Source: an uncultured Phycisphaerae bacterium (GTDB taxonomy: Bacteria > Planctomycetota > Phycisphaerae > UBA1845 > PWPN01). From it: a DNA stretch of 38,209 bases. Below are positions 25,791 to 37,500 of this stretch, in pieces; position 1 is the first letter of the stretch, and every line of letters starts with the position of its first letter. The translations under genes were made by a program, and so were the position numbers. The notes beneath the pieces were generated by a model that was not told the DNA's origin, made no database searches, and saw nothing but the letters and a program-made list of their open reading frames with translations. Location: assembly GCA_938005315.1 (NCBI GenBank), contig CALLOB010000080.1, positions 1 to 38,209 on the forward strand, given 5' to 3'.

Positions 25791-26100
25791 GACCTGGTGC
25801 TCCTGCCGTCGGCCGCCGGTACCTCGACGGGGCGCCGGCACCTTGGCGGCCCGTCCGCCCGCCACCCCGGCAAGGCCATCGACCGCCGTTCAAGTCGTTA
25901 TGCTAGTTGAACTTGCCGCCGAATGCCAGCCCGGGGACGCAGCCTCGTTCTCCCGCTCAAGGCTCGCATCGCAACCGGCTCACGCAGCTCGCCACCACCG
26001 GGCCTGCTCGGAGCCGCCCTTTCAGCACCACCCGTCATGTGCGAAGCCCGCACGAATCCCCGGGGTTCTTTTGCGGGTTCTCCGGCGCCAATGGCACCTC
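25791..26100. other. Divergent intergenic region between ribH and the Nudix gene
   Basis: No gene is seen. Around 25890-25915 a GTTCAA and a TTGAAC lie 13 bases apart as an inverted repeat in an AT-richer spot, about 100 bases upstream of ribH. It is a possible control site but has no known identity. Confidence 0.3.
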
Positions 26101-27015
26101 GTGGCCGCTCTGAACTCGTGGTATGCTGCCGTCGGTCCGGCTGTGCTTCGCGGCCGGCTGCAACGATCCGAGCCCGCCGGACCGCCATGGAGCCCCGAAT
26201 TGGTACCTTTTGTCGTCGATTTCTCGGGTGAGCTCGGCCCGGATGATTTCACCATCGCCTGGCGCGACCAGCCCAGGCCCCCGCACCCGGAACTGGATCG
26301 CCTGGTCGCCGAAACCTGGAACGCCTTCGTCGCCCAGTGCCGCAGAAATCGGCAACATCTGTTCAACGGCCCGATGGCCCGCCTGCTCAGTTACGTCCGC
26401 CGAGACAGCCGGTGGCATCTGGAAGTCGGGCCTACGGACTATGCTAACTATATTGGAACCAACTACTTAAACTATGAAAAAGGCGATGTCATCGGCTGGG
26501 ATCTCTTTGCCAATCCTCTGGGCGTCAGTACCTTGTTGGTGACCTCGGACCACTGGCTGGTTCTGGGACGGAGGGGTCAGCACTTGGCGGTCTGTCCGGG
26601 CATGTTGCATCTTTTTGGGGGCACGATGGACCCCTCCGACCGCTTGCCGGATGGCCGAATGGATGCTTTCGGGTGTGCCCGGCGCGAGTTGGGTGAGGAA
26701 TTGGGCATCCGTTCGACGGAGATCGTCTCACTGAAATGCACCGGCCTGGTCCGCGAAGCCACAAGCCGTCAGCCAGAGCTAATCTTCGAATGTGAATGCA
26801 CTTGCAGCCTTTCAGACCTGCTCGAACGGCTCCGTCCGGGCCACCCCGAGGAGGAACACGCAGCCCTGGAGTGCTGTATCCCCGAAGAACATGAGATCTG
26901 CGCTTTCATCGCGGGCACTGGGCAGGTTGCTCCGGTGGCCGCAGCAGCTTTGGGGGTATACGGGCGGCGGCACTTCGGCGAGGACTGGCACAAGAGCTAT
27001 CTGCACATCTTCTAG
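26101..27015 (+). CDS. NUDT22-like Nudix protein, candidate UDP-sugar hydrolase
   Basis: The C-terminal helix Arg-Arg-Glu-Leu-Gly-Glu-Glu-Leu-Gly-Ile (194-203) is a perfect second half of a Nudix box, while the first half (Phe-Gly-Gly-Thr-Met-Asp-Pro) carries an insertion. Ahead of it are Leu-Phe-Asn-Gly-Pro (87-91), Gly-Pro-Thr-Asp-Tyr-x-x-Tyr-Ile-Gly-Thr-Asn (110-121) and Asn-Pro-Leu-Gly-Val. These recall human NUDT22, where comparable Phe-Asn-Ala-Pro, Thr-Ser-Tyr-x-x-Phe-Leu-Gly-Thr-Asn and Asp-Pro-Leu-Gly-Val segments occur. NUDT22 hydrolyses UDP-glucose and UDP-galactose with magnesium. The start is uncertain: GTG 26101 is used, but clear conservation begins only near residue 35, and no ribosome-binding site is seen. 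The middle is AT-richer than its neighbours, which may mean transfer. Confidence 0.65.
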   Translation: MAALNSWYAAVGPAVLRGRLQRSEPAGPPWSPELVPFVVDFSGELGPDDFTIAWRDQPRPPHPELDRLVAETWNAFVAQCRRNRQHLFNGPMARLLSYVRRDSRWHLEVGPTDYANYIGTNYLNYEKGDVIGWDLFANPLGVSTLLVTSDHWLVLGRRGQHLAVCPGMLHLFGGTMDPSDRLPDGRMDAFGCARRELGEELGIRSTEIVSLKCTGLVREATSRQPELIFECECTCSLSDLLERLRPGHPEEEHAALECCIPEEHEICAFIAGTGQVAPVAAAALGVYGRRHFGEDWHKSYLHIF

Positions 27016-27649
27016 GCAAAGCCGTTCGGGTGGTGCCCAATCCTGGGCATACCTATCCCAAAGATAAGTTCATTGAGAGGTTCTCGCGAGCCACGCAGTG
27101 TGGTCTTTTCGAGCAGCCAAGGGCCGCCGAGGTTGGCTTTGAGTGCATATGCGGGCATGTTTGGCGTCAGGCAAACATGATGTGCGGCAAGTTGGCACGG
27201 CGCTTGCTGAATCAGCCTCGTGTTGCGGGCCATGCACGAGTGGCCGACGGCCGGCAGGCAGTCGGACGCTGGAGGCCCGCAGGTGGCGCTGGGGGCCTCG
27301 CGCCCGGTGGTGCTCGGGTAGTTACCCGAGGGCCCGCGTCGCATCGTTCAAGATACCGGGATCCGAGGCGCATCGCTTGGCGGACCGGCGTCTCGGTGCC
27401 CCGGGCCGTCACGGGAGGCCGGCCGTTCCCCGGCTGATGCCTGCAGGGCATATCTTTCGGAGACGCGCGAAACGGCGGATGCCGGCAGTTGTCCCGCGCA
27501 CGCCTGGGGAGCATGTGTCGTTATTTGTCGAAAGCGTGACCCGGCCGGGTGAGTTCGCCGCGGTGTCGCGGCGCGGACTTGCCCCGGCGCGAACGTCGGA
27601 GGAAGGTTTCCTCCGGGTTTCCTGCGGGGCTGATCGAGGAGACAGAAAC
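27016..27649 (+). other. 634-base region upstream of amtB
   Basis: No supported gene. It contains a sigma-54-type promoter match at 27193-27208 and a perfect inverted repeat CTCGGGTAGTTACCCGAG at 27313-27330 (8-base arms, 2-base centre). If transcription begins near 27220, amtB would have an unusually long leader of about 430 bases. Confidence 0.4.
27193..27208 (+). promoter_or_regulatory. Sigma-54 (-24/-12) promoter candidate for amtB
   Basis: The sequence TGGCACG-GCGC-TTGCT matches the consensus TGGCACG-N4-TTGCW at every fixed position with the correct spacing. It is on the coding strand of amtB, glnK and glnD, genes classically controlled by NtrC and sigma-54. The distance to the amtB start (about 440 bases) is long. 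No clear NtrC enhancer site was found. Confidence 0.6.
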
Positions 27650-29080
<1,431 letters not shown>

Positions 29081-29164
29081 CCGCCGCGCGGCCGCCGGGC
29101 CCGGGCGGACGTGCGACCGCCGGCTGCGGGCCGCGGAGGCGATTCGAGCCGCATCCTTCTGACC

Positions 29165-29204
29165 GTCACGGCCGCCGGTCTCCCCTCCGGCCGGCGGCCG
29201 TGAC
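29165..29204 (+). terminator. Strong hairpin between amtB and glnK
   Basis: Arms GTCACGGCCGCCGG (29165-29178) and CCGGCGGCCGTGAC (29191-29204) pair perfectly over 14 bases, with a 12-base loop. There is no T-run. It may reduce read-through from amtB into glnK, or protect the amtB message. Confidence 0.5.
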
Positions 29205-29290
29205 CGGGCCGAGGGGCCCAGGCTGCGGCAGGTTCGGGATCGGGTATGCTGAAGAAGTCCCCGCGACGGTCGGTCCGGGCGGCGGGGTGA

Positions 29291-29650
<360 letters not shown>

Positions 29651-29773
29651 CCGCCGGCGGCGCATCGTGTCCCGGCAGCCTTGCCGCGGGGTTTTCCGTC
29701 GCCGGCGCATGTTGTCGGTGCCCGCCTTGTGCCGGCGGCCCGGCGGGGTCGAGGCGGTGAGGCGGTGCCGTCC

Positions 29774-32419
29774 ATGGCCATGTCGATCCCTTCTTCTCCC
29801 GACCTGCGACCCGACCTTGTCCGGATCAGGCAGGACATCGAGGCGGCGCGTGCCGACATCCGGGCCATGCATGTCCGGGGCGACGGCGCGTCGGCGGTGT
29901 GCGCCGCGTTGACGGCGATGCTTGATCGGGCCGTCCGCGGCATTTTCGAGGTCGCCCGCTCGGGCCTGGATGATCGCGCCCGCGCCGTCCTGGACCGCCA
30001 GCTGGCCGTGGCGGCGGTGGGCGGTTTCGGCCGCGGCGACCTGGCCCCGCACTCGGATGTCGATCTGCTGTTCGTGACGGCTCCGGACGCCGCGCCGGAG
30101 ACGACGGCCTTCGTGTCGGGTCTGATCCGCGACCTCTGGGACGCGGGCGTCGCGCCTTCGCAGAGCGTCCGCACGCCCGCCGACTGCGCCGCGATGGCCC
30201 GCGAGGACCTGTCCTTCCGCACCGCGGTGCTGGAAGTCCGCCCGCTGCTGGGCCACCGGCCGCTGTTGGAGGACATGCGCGGCCGGCTGGGGCGCGTGTT
30301 GCGGGAGCTGCCGCTGAAGACCTTCATCGAGGAGGTGCGGGCCGAGCGGGCCCGGGAGCATCAGGACTACCACGCACGGACCGTCTGCCTGCTGGAGCCG
30401 AACGTCAAGAAGAGCCCCGGGGGCCTGCGGGATTACCACATGCTCCGCTGGGTGTCGGCCCTGCGTTGCGGGCGGCCGGATCCGACAGCATTACGGGACT
30501 GCGGCCTGTTGAGCGACGAGGACGCGCGGACGGTCTCCGATGCCGTCGGTTTCCTGCTGCATCTGCGTCACGAGATGCACTTCTCCGCCGGCGGCGCCCA
30601 GGACGTTCTGACCCGCGAGGAGCAGATGCGCCTGGCGACCTGGCTGGGTTACCGCGACGATGAGCGGCTGCTGGGTGTCGAGCGCTTCATGCGCGACTAT
30701 TACCGGCAGACGGCGCGGCTGGACGAAGCGGTGGCGCGGCTCCTTGACCGCCTGCGGGGCCCGGGCAGGCTCCGTCGGGTCCTTGGCCGACTCGTCGCCG
30801 AGCGGCTGGGCGAGGGGCTGGTGACGGATCGGGTCATGATCGGGCTGGAGCCCGATGCTCCGGCGGAAACGCTCGACGATGCGGCCACAGCGGTGCGGCT
30901 GTTCGACCTTGCGCGGTGCCGCAACGTGCGGGTGGATCACGCCACGCTGGAGCGTCTGCGCGCCGGATGTGACCATGCCGAGGTTTCGCCTCTCGCGAAG
31001 AGGCGTTTTCTGGAGGCTCTCGGGCGCCCCGGGGGGCTGGGGCACATGCTTAGCGGGCTGCACCGCGTCGGCATGCTGGAGCGGCTGATCCCCGCCTTCG
31101 GGCACGCCCGGGGCCTGATCCAGTTCAACCTGCTGCACAAGTACACGATCGACGAGCATTCCATCCGGGCGGTGGAGGCCGCCGCCGCCCGGGAAACCGA
31201 CCGCGGCCCGGTGGGGCGGGCCTGGCGCGAGATCCGCCGCAAGGACCTGCTGCACCTGGCGATCCTGATCCACGACCTGGGCAAGGGGCTGGGGGGCGAC
31301 CACAGCGAGGCCGGGCGGGGCGTTGCCGAGCGGATCGCCGCGGACTTCGGCCTGGACGGTCACGAATCCCGCGTGCTGGTCTTCCTGGTTCACCGCCACC
31401 TGCTGATGGCCCATACCGCTTTCCGGCGGGACGTGGACGATCCCCAGACCATCCTGCGGTTCGCACGGGACGTGGGCACGCCGGAGCTGCTGCGGATGCT
31501 CTACGTGCTGACGGCCGCGGACACCGAGGCGGTGTCGCCGGGCAACTGGAACACCTGGAAGGAGTCTCTGCTGACTTCGCTTTATGTCCGGGCGGCCGAG
31601 GCCCTGACCGGCGAGGTTCCCGGCGGCGACGAACAGGCCGGGTCCGAGGCGTTGCGTCTCGCCCTGCTGGAAAGGCTGCGGGGAGCGTTCGACGAAGCCT
31701 GGATTCGAGCCCAACTTGCGGCCATGCCGGCGTCCTACCTGTCGGCCGTGCCGCCGGAGGAGGTCGCCGGGCACCTGCGGATGATCCGTGATATGCCGCA
31801 GGCCCCAGTGGCCGTGGCGTCGCGATTCCTGCCGGAGCCGGGGTTCGTCGAGTACACCGTAGTGACGCGTGACGACCTGACCCCGGGCATTTTCGCCCGG
31901 ATCGCCGGCGTGCTGGCCGCCGAGGGCATCGAGGTCGAGGCGGCCCGGATCATCACCCGGCAGGACGGCGTGGTGCTGGACACGTTTCTGGGGCGGGACA
32001 CGACCTTTTCGGGCGAGCCGCCGCCGGCGCGGCGCGAGGAGGTCGCCGGACGCATCGTCGAGGTGTTGTCGGGAAGGCTGGCGGTGGAGGAACTGATGGC
32101 CCGGCGCCGGCGGGTGTTCGGCGCCGGCGGCCGGCCGCTGCTGCGCGAGCGGCCGCAGGTGGAAATCGACAACGACACTTCCGACCGGTTCACGATCCTG
32201 GAGGTCTTCGCCGACGACCGGCCCGGGCGGTTGTACGCCATCGCGCGCACATTGCTGGATTCAGGCCTTTCGGTCCGTTCAGCACGGATCTCGACCCGCC
32301 TGGATCAGATCGTGGACTGCTTCTATGTGACCGACCGCGACGGCGGGCGGCTGGCCGACCCCGATCGGATCGCCGGGCTGCGAACCCGCCTGCTGGAGGT
32401 TCTGGCCGGGGAGGGCTGA
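29774..32419 (+). CDS. glnD: Bifunctional PII uridylyltransferase/uridylyl-removing enzyme
   Basis: Adds UMP to PII when glutamine is low and removes it when glutamine is high. The 881-residue length is typical. The nucleotidyltransferase motif is Gly-Gly-Phe-Gly-Arg-Gly-Asp-Leu (83-90) with Asp95-Val-Asp97. A central helical domain follows with Ser-Pro-Gly-Gly-Leu-Arg-Asp-Tyr-His (214-222). The HD domain shows His455-Lys-Tyr-Thr-x-Asp-x-His and His500-Asp501 with Gly-Asp-His510. Two C-terminal ACT domains sense glutamine (the first from about residue 700, the last around Val-Phe-Ala-Asp-Asp-Arg-Pro-Gly-Arg-Leu). I chose the ATG at 29774; upstream codons in the frame are Pro/Arg-rich. It lies 123 bases after glnK, so the cluster holds transporter, sensor and modifier together. 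Confidence 0.95.
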   Translation: MAMSIPSSPDLRPDLVRIRQDIEAARADIRAMHVRGDGASAVCAALTAMLDRAVRGIFEVARSGLDDRARAVLDRQLAVAAVGGFGRGDLAPHSDVDLLFVTAPDAAPETTAFVSGLIRDLWDAGVAPSQSVRTPADCAAMAREDLSFRTAVLEVRPLLGHRPLLEDMRGRLGRVLRELPLKTFIEEVRAERAREHQDYHARTVCLLEPNVKKSPGGLRDYHMLRWVSALRCGRPDPTALRDCGLLSDEDARTVSDAVGFLLHLRHEMHFSAGGAQDVLTREEQMRLATWLGYRDDERLLGVERFMRDYYRQTARLDEAVARLLDRLRGPGRLRRVLGRLVAERLGEGLVTDRVMIGLEPDAPAETLDDAATAVRLFDLARCRNVRVDHATLERLRAGCDHAEVSPLAKRRFLEALGRPGGLGHMLSGLHRVGMLERLIPAFGHARGLIQFNLLHKYTIDEHSIRAVEAAAARETDRGPVGRAWREIRRKDLLHLAILIHDLGKGLGGDHSEAGRGVAERIAADFGLDGHESRVLVFLVHRHLLMAHTAFRRDVDDPQTILRFARDVGTPELLRMLYVLTAADTEAVSPGNWNTWKESLLTSLYVRAAEALTGEVPGGDEQAGSEALRLALLERLRGAFDEAWIRAQLAAMPASYLSAVPPEEVAGHLRMIRDMPQAPVAVASRFLPEPGFVEYTVVTRDDLTPGIFARIAGVLAAEGIEVEAARIITRQDGVVLDTFLGRDTTFSGEPPPARREEVAGRIVEVLSGRLAVEELMARRRRVFGAGGRPLLRERPQVEIDNDTSDRFTILEVFADDRPGRLYAIARTLLDSGLSVRSARISTRLDQIVDCFYVTDRDGGRLADPDRIAGLRTRLLEVLAGEG

Positions 32420-32487
32420 GCCGCGGCGGGACGGCGCGGGGCCTGGCCTCTCGGTCGGCCGGGCGTGCCGGCGATGCCCGGGATCGC

Positions 32488-33723
<1,236 letters not shown>

Positions 33724-33814
33724 GGTTCTGGTCCTTTCCTGTAGTCCTGGGTTCACCCGACCGGCCGTCGCAGGCCGGGACGGCGCGGTCGTCCCGGCGA
33801 CCGCGCGAGCCCAT

Positions 33815-33843
33815 ATGATAGGCCCTCGTGCCGGGCGACACAA
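33815..33843 (-). promoter_or_regulatory. Candidate sigma-70 promoter of metK
   Basis: On the minus strand TTGTGT (33843-33838) and TATCAT (33820-33815) are 17 bases apart. The -10 has one mismatch; the -35 keeps only TTG. The leader to the metK GTG would be about 85 bases. Confidence 0.4.
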
Positions 33844-34059
33844 GCCGGCAGGGCCGAACAAGCCTGCCGCGACCGGCCTTGGCCGCCTCCATTCCGATCG
33901 GCTTTTCTGCGGTGCGATCACGGGCCGGAGGGGGCCGATGACAGCGCCGGCGGAGCTCCTGTCCGACCCGGGGGCGGCATGGGCACGGAGCGCCGTTGAG
34001 GCCGGCAGCAGAGGCGGCGACGACGGTGCACGGAACGCACCGACACGGCCGGGAATCCC

Positions 34060-34118
34060 GGACGCGACGGAGCGCGTCCCTCCAGGGGGCGCAGAATGGG
34101 ACGCGACGGAGCGCGTCC
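34060..34118. repeat. Palindromic repeat locus 4 (two A hairpins)
   Basis: A-type hairpins with exact GGACGCGACGGAGCGCGTCC sequence lie at 34060-34079 and 34099-34118, 39 bases apart, with CTCCAGG and TTCCGGG after them. No B hairpin is present. The surrounding gap from 33724 to 34214 has the metK promoter candidate and no gene that I can support. Confidence 0.8.
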
Positions 34119-34214
34119 TTCCGGGACGGCGACGCGACGACGCGATGTGACGGCGCGCGAGCGTCCCGGGGGCCGACAACGGGCGGCGGTTTCAGGCCGA
34201 AGCGCCCCGTAGCG

Positions 34215-34508
34215 TCATGAGGATCGGGCGTAGCGAGGCGATACGGCGGTGTAGGGTCGGCCGAGGAGGCGTTTGACGAGGATGATCTCACCCATGTCGT
34301 TGCCTTCGATGAGGTGGCCGAGCCACTGCAAGGCGTATCCGCCGACGAACAACAGGGCGGGTCGCCACCAGAGGTCCCACCGCCAGGCGGCCAGCTGCAC
34401 TCCAGCCAGAAGCAGGGCCCCGATGGTCATCGGAATGCCGATCGCGTGCAGAAGCAGCGAGGCGGGGTGCTGATGGCGTTCGAGCCAGTGGCTCAGCCAG
34501 GCGGGCAT
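34215..34508 (-). CDS. Mpo1-like (DUF962) membrane protein
   Basis: The 97-residue protein starts at the ATG at 34508 with GGGAGG 6 bases upstream; a longer upstream reading is Arg/Pro-rich. Two membrane segments are visible (about 18-42 and 48-65). Family marks are Arg-His-Gln-His-Pro (11-15), Leu-His-Ala-Ile-Gly-Ile-Pro (20-26) and Gln-Trp-Leu-Gly-His-Leu-Ile-Glu-Gly-Asn (61-70). The histidines correspond to the metal-binding positions proposed for yeast Mpo1, a dioxygenase that shortens 2-hydroxy fatty acids. Whether the bacterial form has the same activity is not known from sequence. It lies 89 bases after secDF on the same strand. Confidence 0.7.
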   Translation of the reverse strand: MPAWLSHWLERHQHPASLLLHAIGIPMTIGALLLAGVQLAAWRWDLWWRPALLFVGGYALQWLGHLIEGNDMGEIILVKRLLGRPYTAVSPRYARSS

Positions 34509-34597
34509 GTGGGCCTCCCGAGGGGGGCGTCCGGCCTGCCGGGCCCCCGGCGACCCGGCAGGCGCGAACCGCCAAGCGTTTCGAACCGTGCCTCCGA

Positions 34598-37500
34598 TTA
34601 TGCGGTCACCGGTCGGGCCCCAAGTCCCTGCGGCCGGATGACGCGGATGATCGCGTAGGCCGCGAGGACCAGCGTGAGCAGCACCAGGCCGATCCGCAGG
34701 GGCGGCGTCTGCACGGTCATCGCCAGGCCCAGGGCGGTCAAGGCGGCGATGCCGATAGTCGTGACCCACATCGCCCGCGGGTGCTGGACCATCGGCGTGG
34801 CGATGGCCAGGGTGCTGTAGGTTCCGCTGATGCAGCCGATCAGCATCGCGAAGGCGAAGCCGTGAATGCCGTCGCCGCCGAGGATGTACATGGCCAGCAC
34901 GGTCAGCAGCACGGTCAGCGTGGTGATGATCGTGCGGGAGAGCGTCTGGTTGAGGCTGTCGTTGATCAGCTTGGGCGACACGGAGGCCAGCCGCCCGCGG
35001 TTCTCGCGGATGCGGTCGAAGATCACGATGGTGTCGTTGATCGAGAAGCCCACGATGGTCAGCAGGGCGGCGATGATGTTCAGATCGATGCGGAAGTCCT
35101 GAAGCATCAGCGCCCGACCGACCGGGGTGTCCCAGATATAGTGGGACACCATGATGGCCGAGAGGGTGATGCTGACGTCGTGGTAGAGGGCGATCACGCC
35201 CGAAAGGCCGAACTCCAGCGACCCGAACCGTACCCAGAGGTAGGCGGCGATGGCCATCAGCGAAAGGATGATGGCGATGATGGCCTTCTGGGTGGCTTCG
35301 CCTGCGACCTGGGGAGCGAACACGGTCACACGCTGCAGGGAGCGGCTGGTGGCCAGGGCGGCCTGGACGAGGCTCAGCTGCCGCTCGGCCAGCTTGGTGC
35401 GCCAGAGCTGGTTACCCTTCTCGTCGCCCTCGACGTAGGGCGTGGCGGGATCGACGACCGCCACCGCCACGGAGGAAAAGGCCCCTTCGGCGCCCTCGGC
35501 GGGCCTGAGGCCGAAGACCTCGAAGTCCTGGGCGGCGACGTCCTCGAAATCGGGCTGCAGCCGCATGTCGCGGATGCGGGCCCTGATGTCTTCGGGGCGT
35601 GCCGGCGGCTGGAGATCGTCGAACACCATCATGACGCCGCCCTTGAAGGGCGCGACGGAATCGGGGTACGGACCGCCGATGACCTCGCCGACGGTGTTGG
35701 CCGCCTGGCGGATGGGGAAGAGCCCGTCGGGCGCGGCAGTGTCGTCCTTGCGGAGCACGGCCTCGATGGTCTCGGTGACCTGCAGGATCGGCCGCATGGA
35801 GGCCAGCAGGGCCTCGGCCACCAGCTGCTTGCTGGTCTCGGTGGTCACGATCTCGAACGCCCGGCGGGGCCCGGTGCCGGCCGCGGCCTCCGCCTCGATG
35901 CGTTGGACGCGGGCGGCGCGGAGCTTGTCGGCCGCACGGGTCGCGTACTGGGCGGCCTCGGCCAGCAGTTCTCTGACGGCGGCGGCATCCAGCCCGGCGT
36001 TTTCCTCGCGGGTGGTGTCGAACTGCACGGACACGCCGCGGCCGGCGTCGACGATTCCGCCGCGGACGATGCGCGGCTCGAAGACCGGAAGCATCAGGGC
36101 GGACATCTGGGCGGTGGTGAAGTCGCCCGGCGCGGTGATCGTGAATCGGCCCTCGCCGGCGGCCTGGACCTCGGCCTCGCGGAGCCGTTTGGCGGCGGAC
36201 CGCAGCCAGCCGACGGAAGTGGCCGGATCATCGGGGTTGGCCCGGGCGACGTAACTCAGCAGCACCTTGTCGCCCTCGCGGGCGAACTCGTCCAGGCGGT
36301 CGGGCCGGACCTCGACCTGGACGCTGGTCCCGCCGACGAACTCGATGTCGAAGAGGTCCTCGGGGTGGTTGACCTGGACATCGAAGAAGACCGCGCCCAG
36401 CACGATGACGACCAGGGAGATGCCCCAGAACACCTTATACTTGCTCATCCAGTCGATGTTGGGGGCACTGAGCAGCTTGAGCATGGGCATGCGGTTGGCC
36501 TTCTGGTGGCCGGAGGCGTGGTACACCAGCCGGAACAGCCACATCAGCAGGACCAGCACCAGGGCGGTGGCGAACATCACCAGCAGGAAGGTCCCGAAGC
36601 CGACCAGCCCGGACTCGGCCCGCAGCTCCGGCGAGCGGTTGAGCGTCCAGCCCAGCCCCAGAAAGGCCCCGCCGGCTAGGGCCAGGATGCCGGTACCCAG
36701 CCAGACCTTGCGGGTCTCGTCGGCGTCCAGGCTGGTGGGCACCATGACGTTGAAGAACTGGCGGGTGACGAACAGGGCGGTGAACATGCTGGTGCACAGG
36801 CCGATGCCCAGCGTCAGCCCGAAGCCCTTGAGCTCCTCGCTGCCCAGCGAGCCCAGGATCAACGCGGTGATGATCGTGGTCACGTTGGAGTCGAGAATCG
36901 CGCTGAAGGCCTTCTCATAGCCGAGTTTGACCGCCATGCGCACCGACACGCCGCGCTGCAGCTCCTCGCGCATGCGCTCGTAGATCAGCACGTTGGCGTC
37001 CACAGCCATGCCCAGCATCAGCACGAGACCGGCGATGCCCGGCAGGGTGAAGGTCGCCTGGATGAAGGACATGACCCCCAGCGTGAGCACCAGGTTCATC
37101 AGCAGGGCGATGTTGGCCACGCAGCCGCTGTAGGTGTAGTACACGGCCATGAAGACGACGGTCAGCAGGAAGGCCGCGACCACCGCCTGCGTGCCTTTCT
37201 TCTTGTTGGTGTCGCCCAGCGAGGGGCCCACGCTCTTCTGCTGCAGCGGGACCTCCTTGAGCCGGGCGGGCAGCACGCCGGCCTCGAGCGTCTGGACGAG
37301 GTAGACGACATCCTGCTCGGTGAAGCGGCCGGAGATCTGGCCGTCGGTGCCGATCTGGTTGCGGATGATGGCCGCGGACATGGCCTTGTCGTCCAGGAAG
37401 ATGCACAGCGGACGCTCGATGTTGTTGCCGGTCAGCACCGAGAACAGCGCCCCGCCCCGCGGGTCGAGGCTGAAGTTCACGGCCAGCTGGCCGGTGCGGT

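Noticed and set aside
33724..33850. SAM riboswitch in the metK leader
   Set aside because: No SAM-I, SAM-II or SAH-type conserved core could be recognised; only an ordinary promoter candidate is seen.
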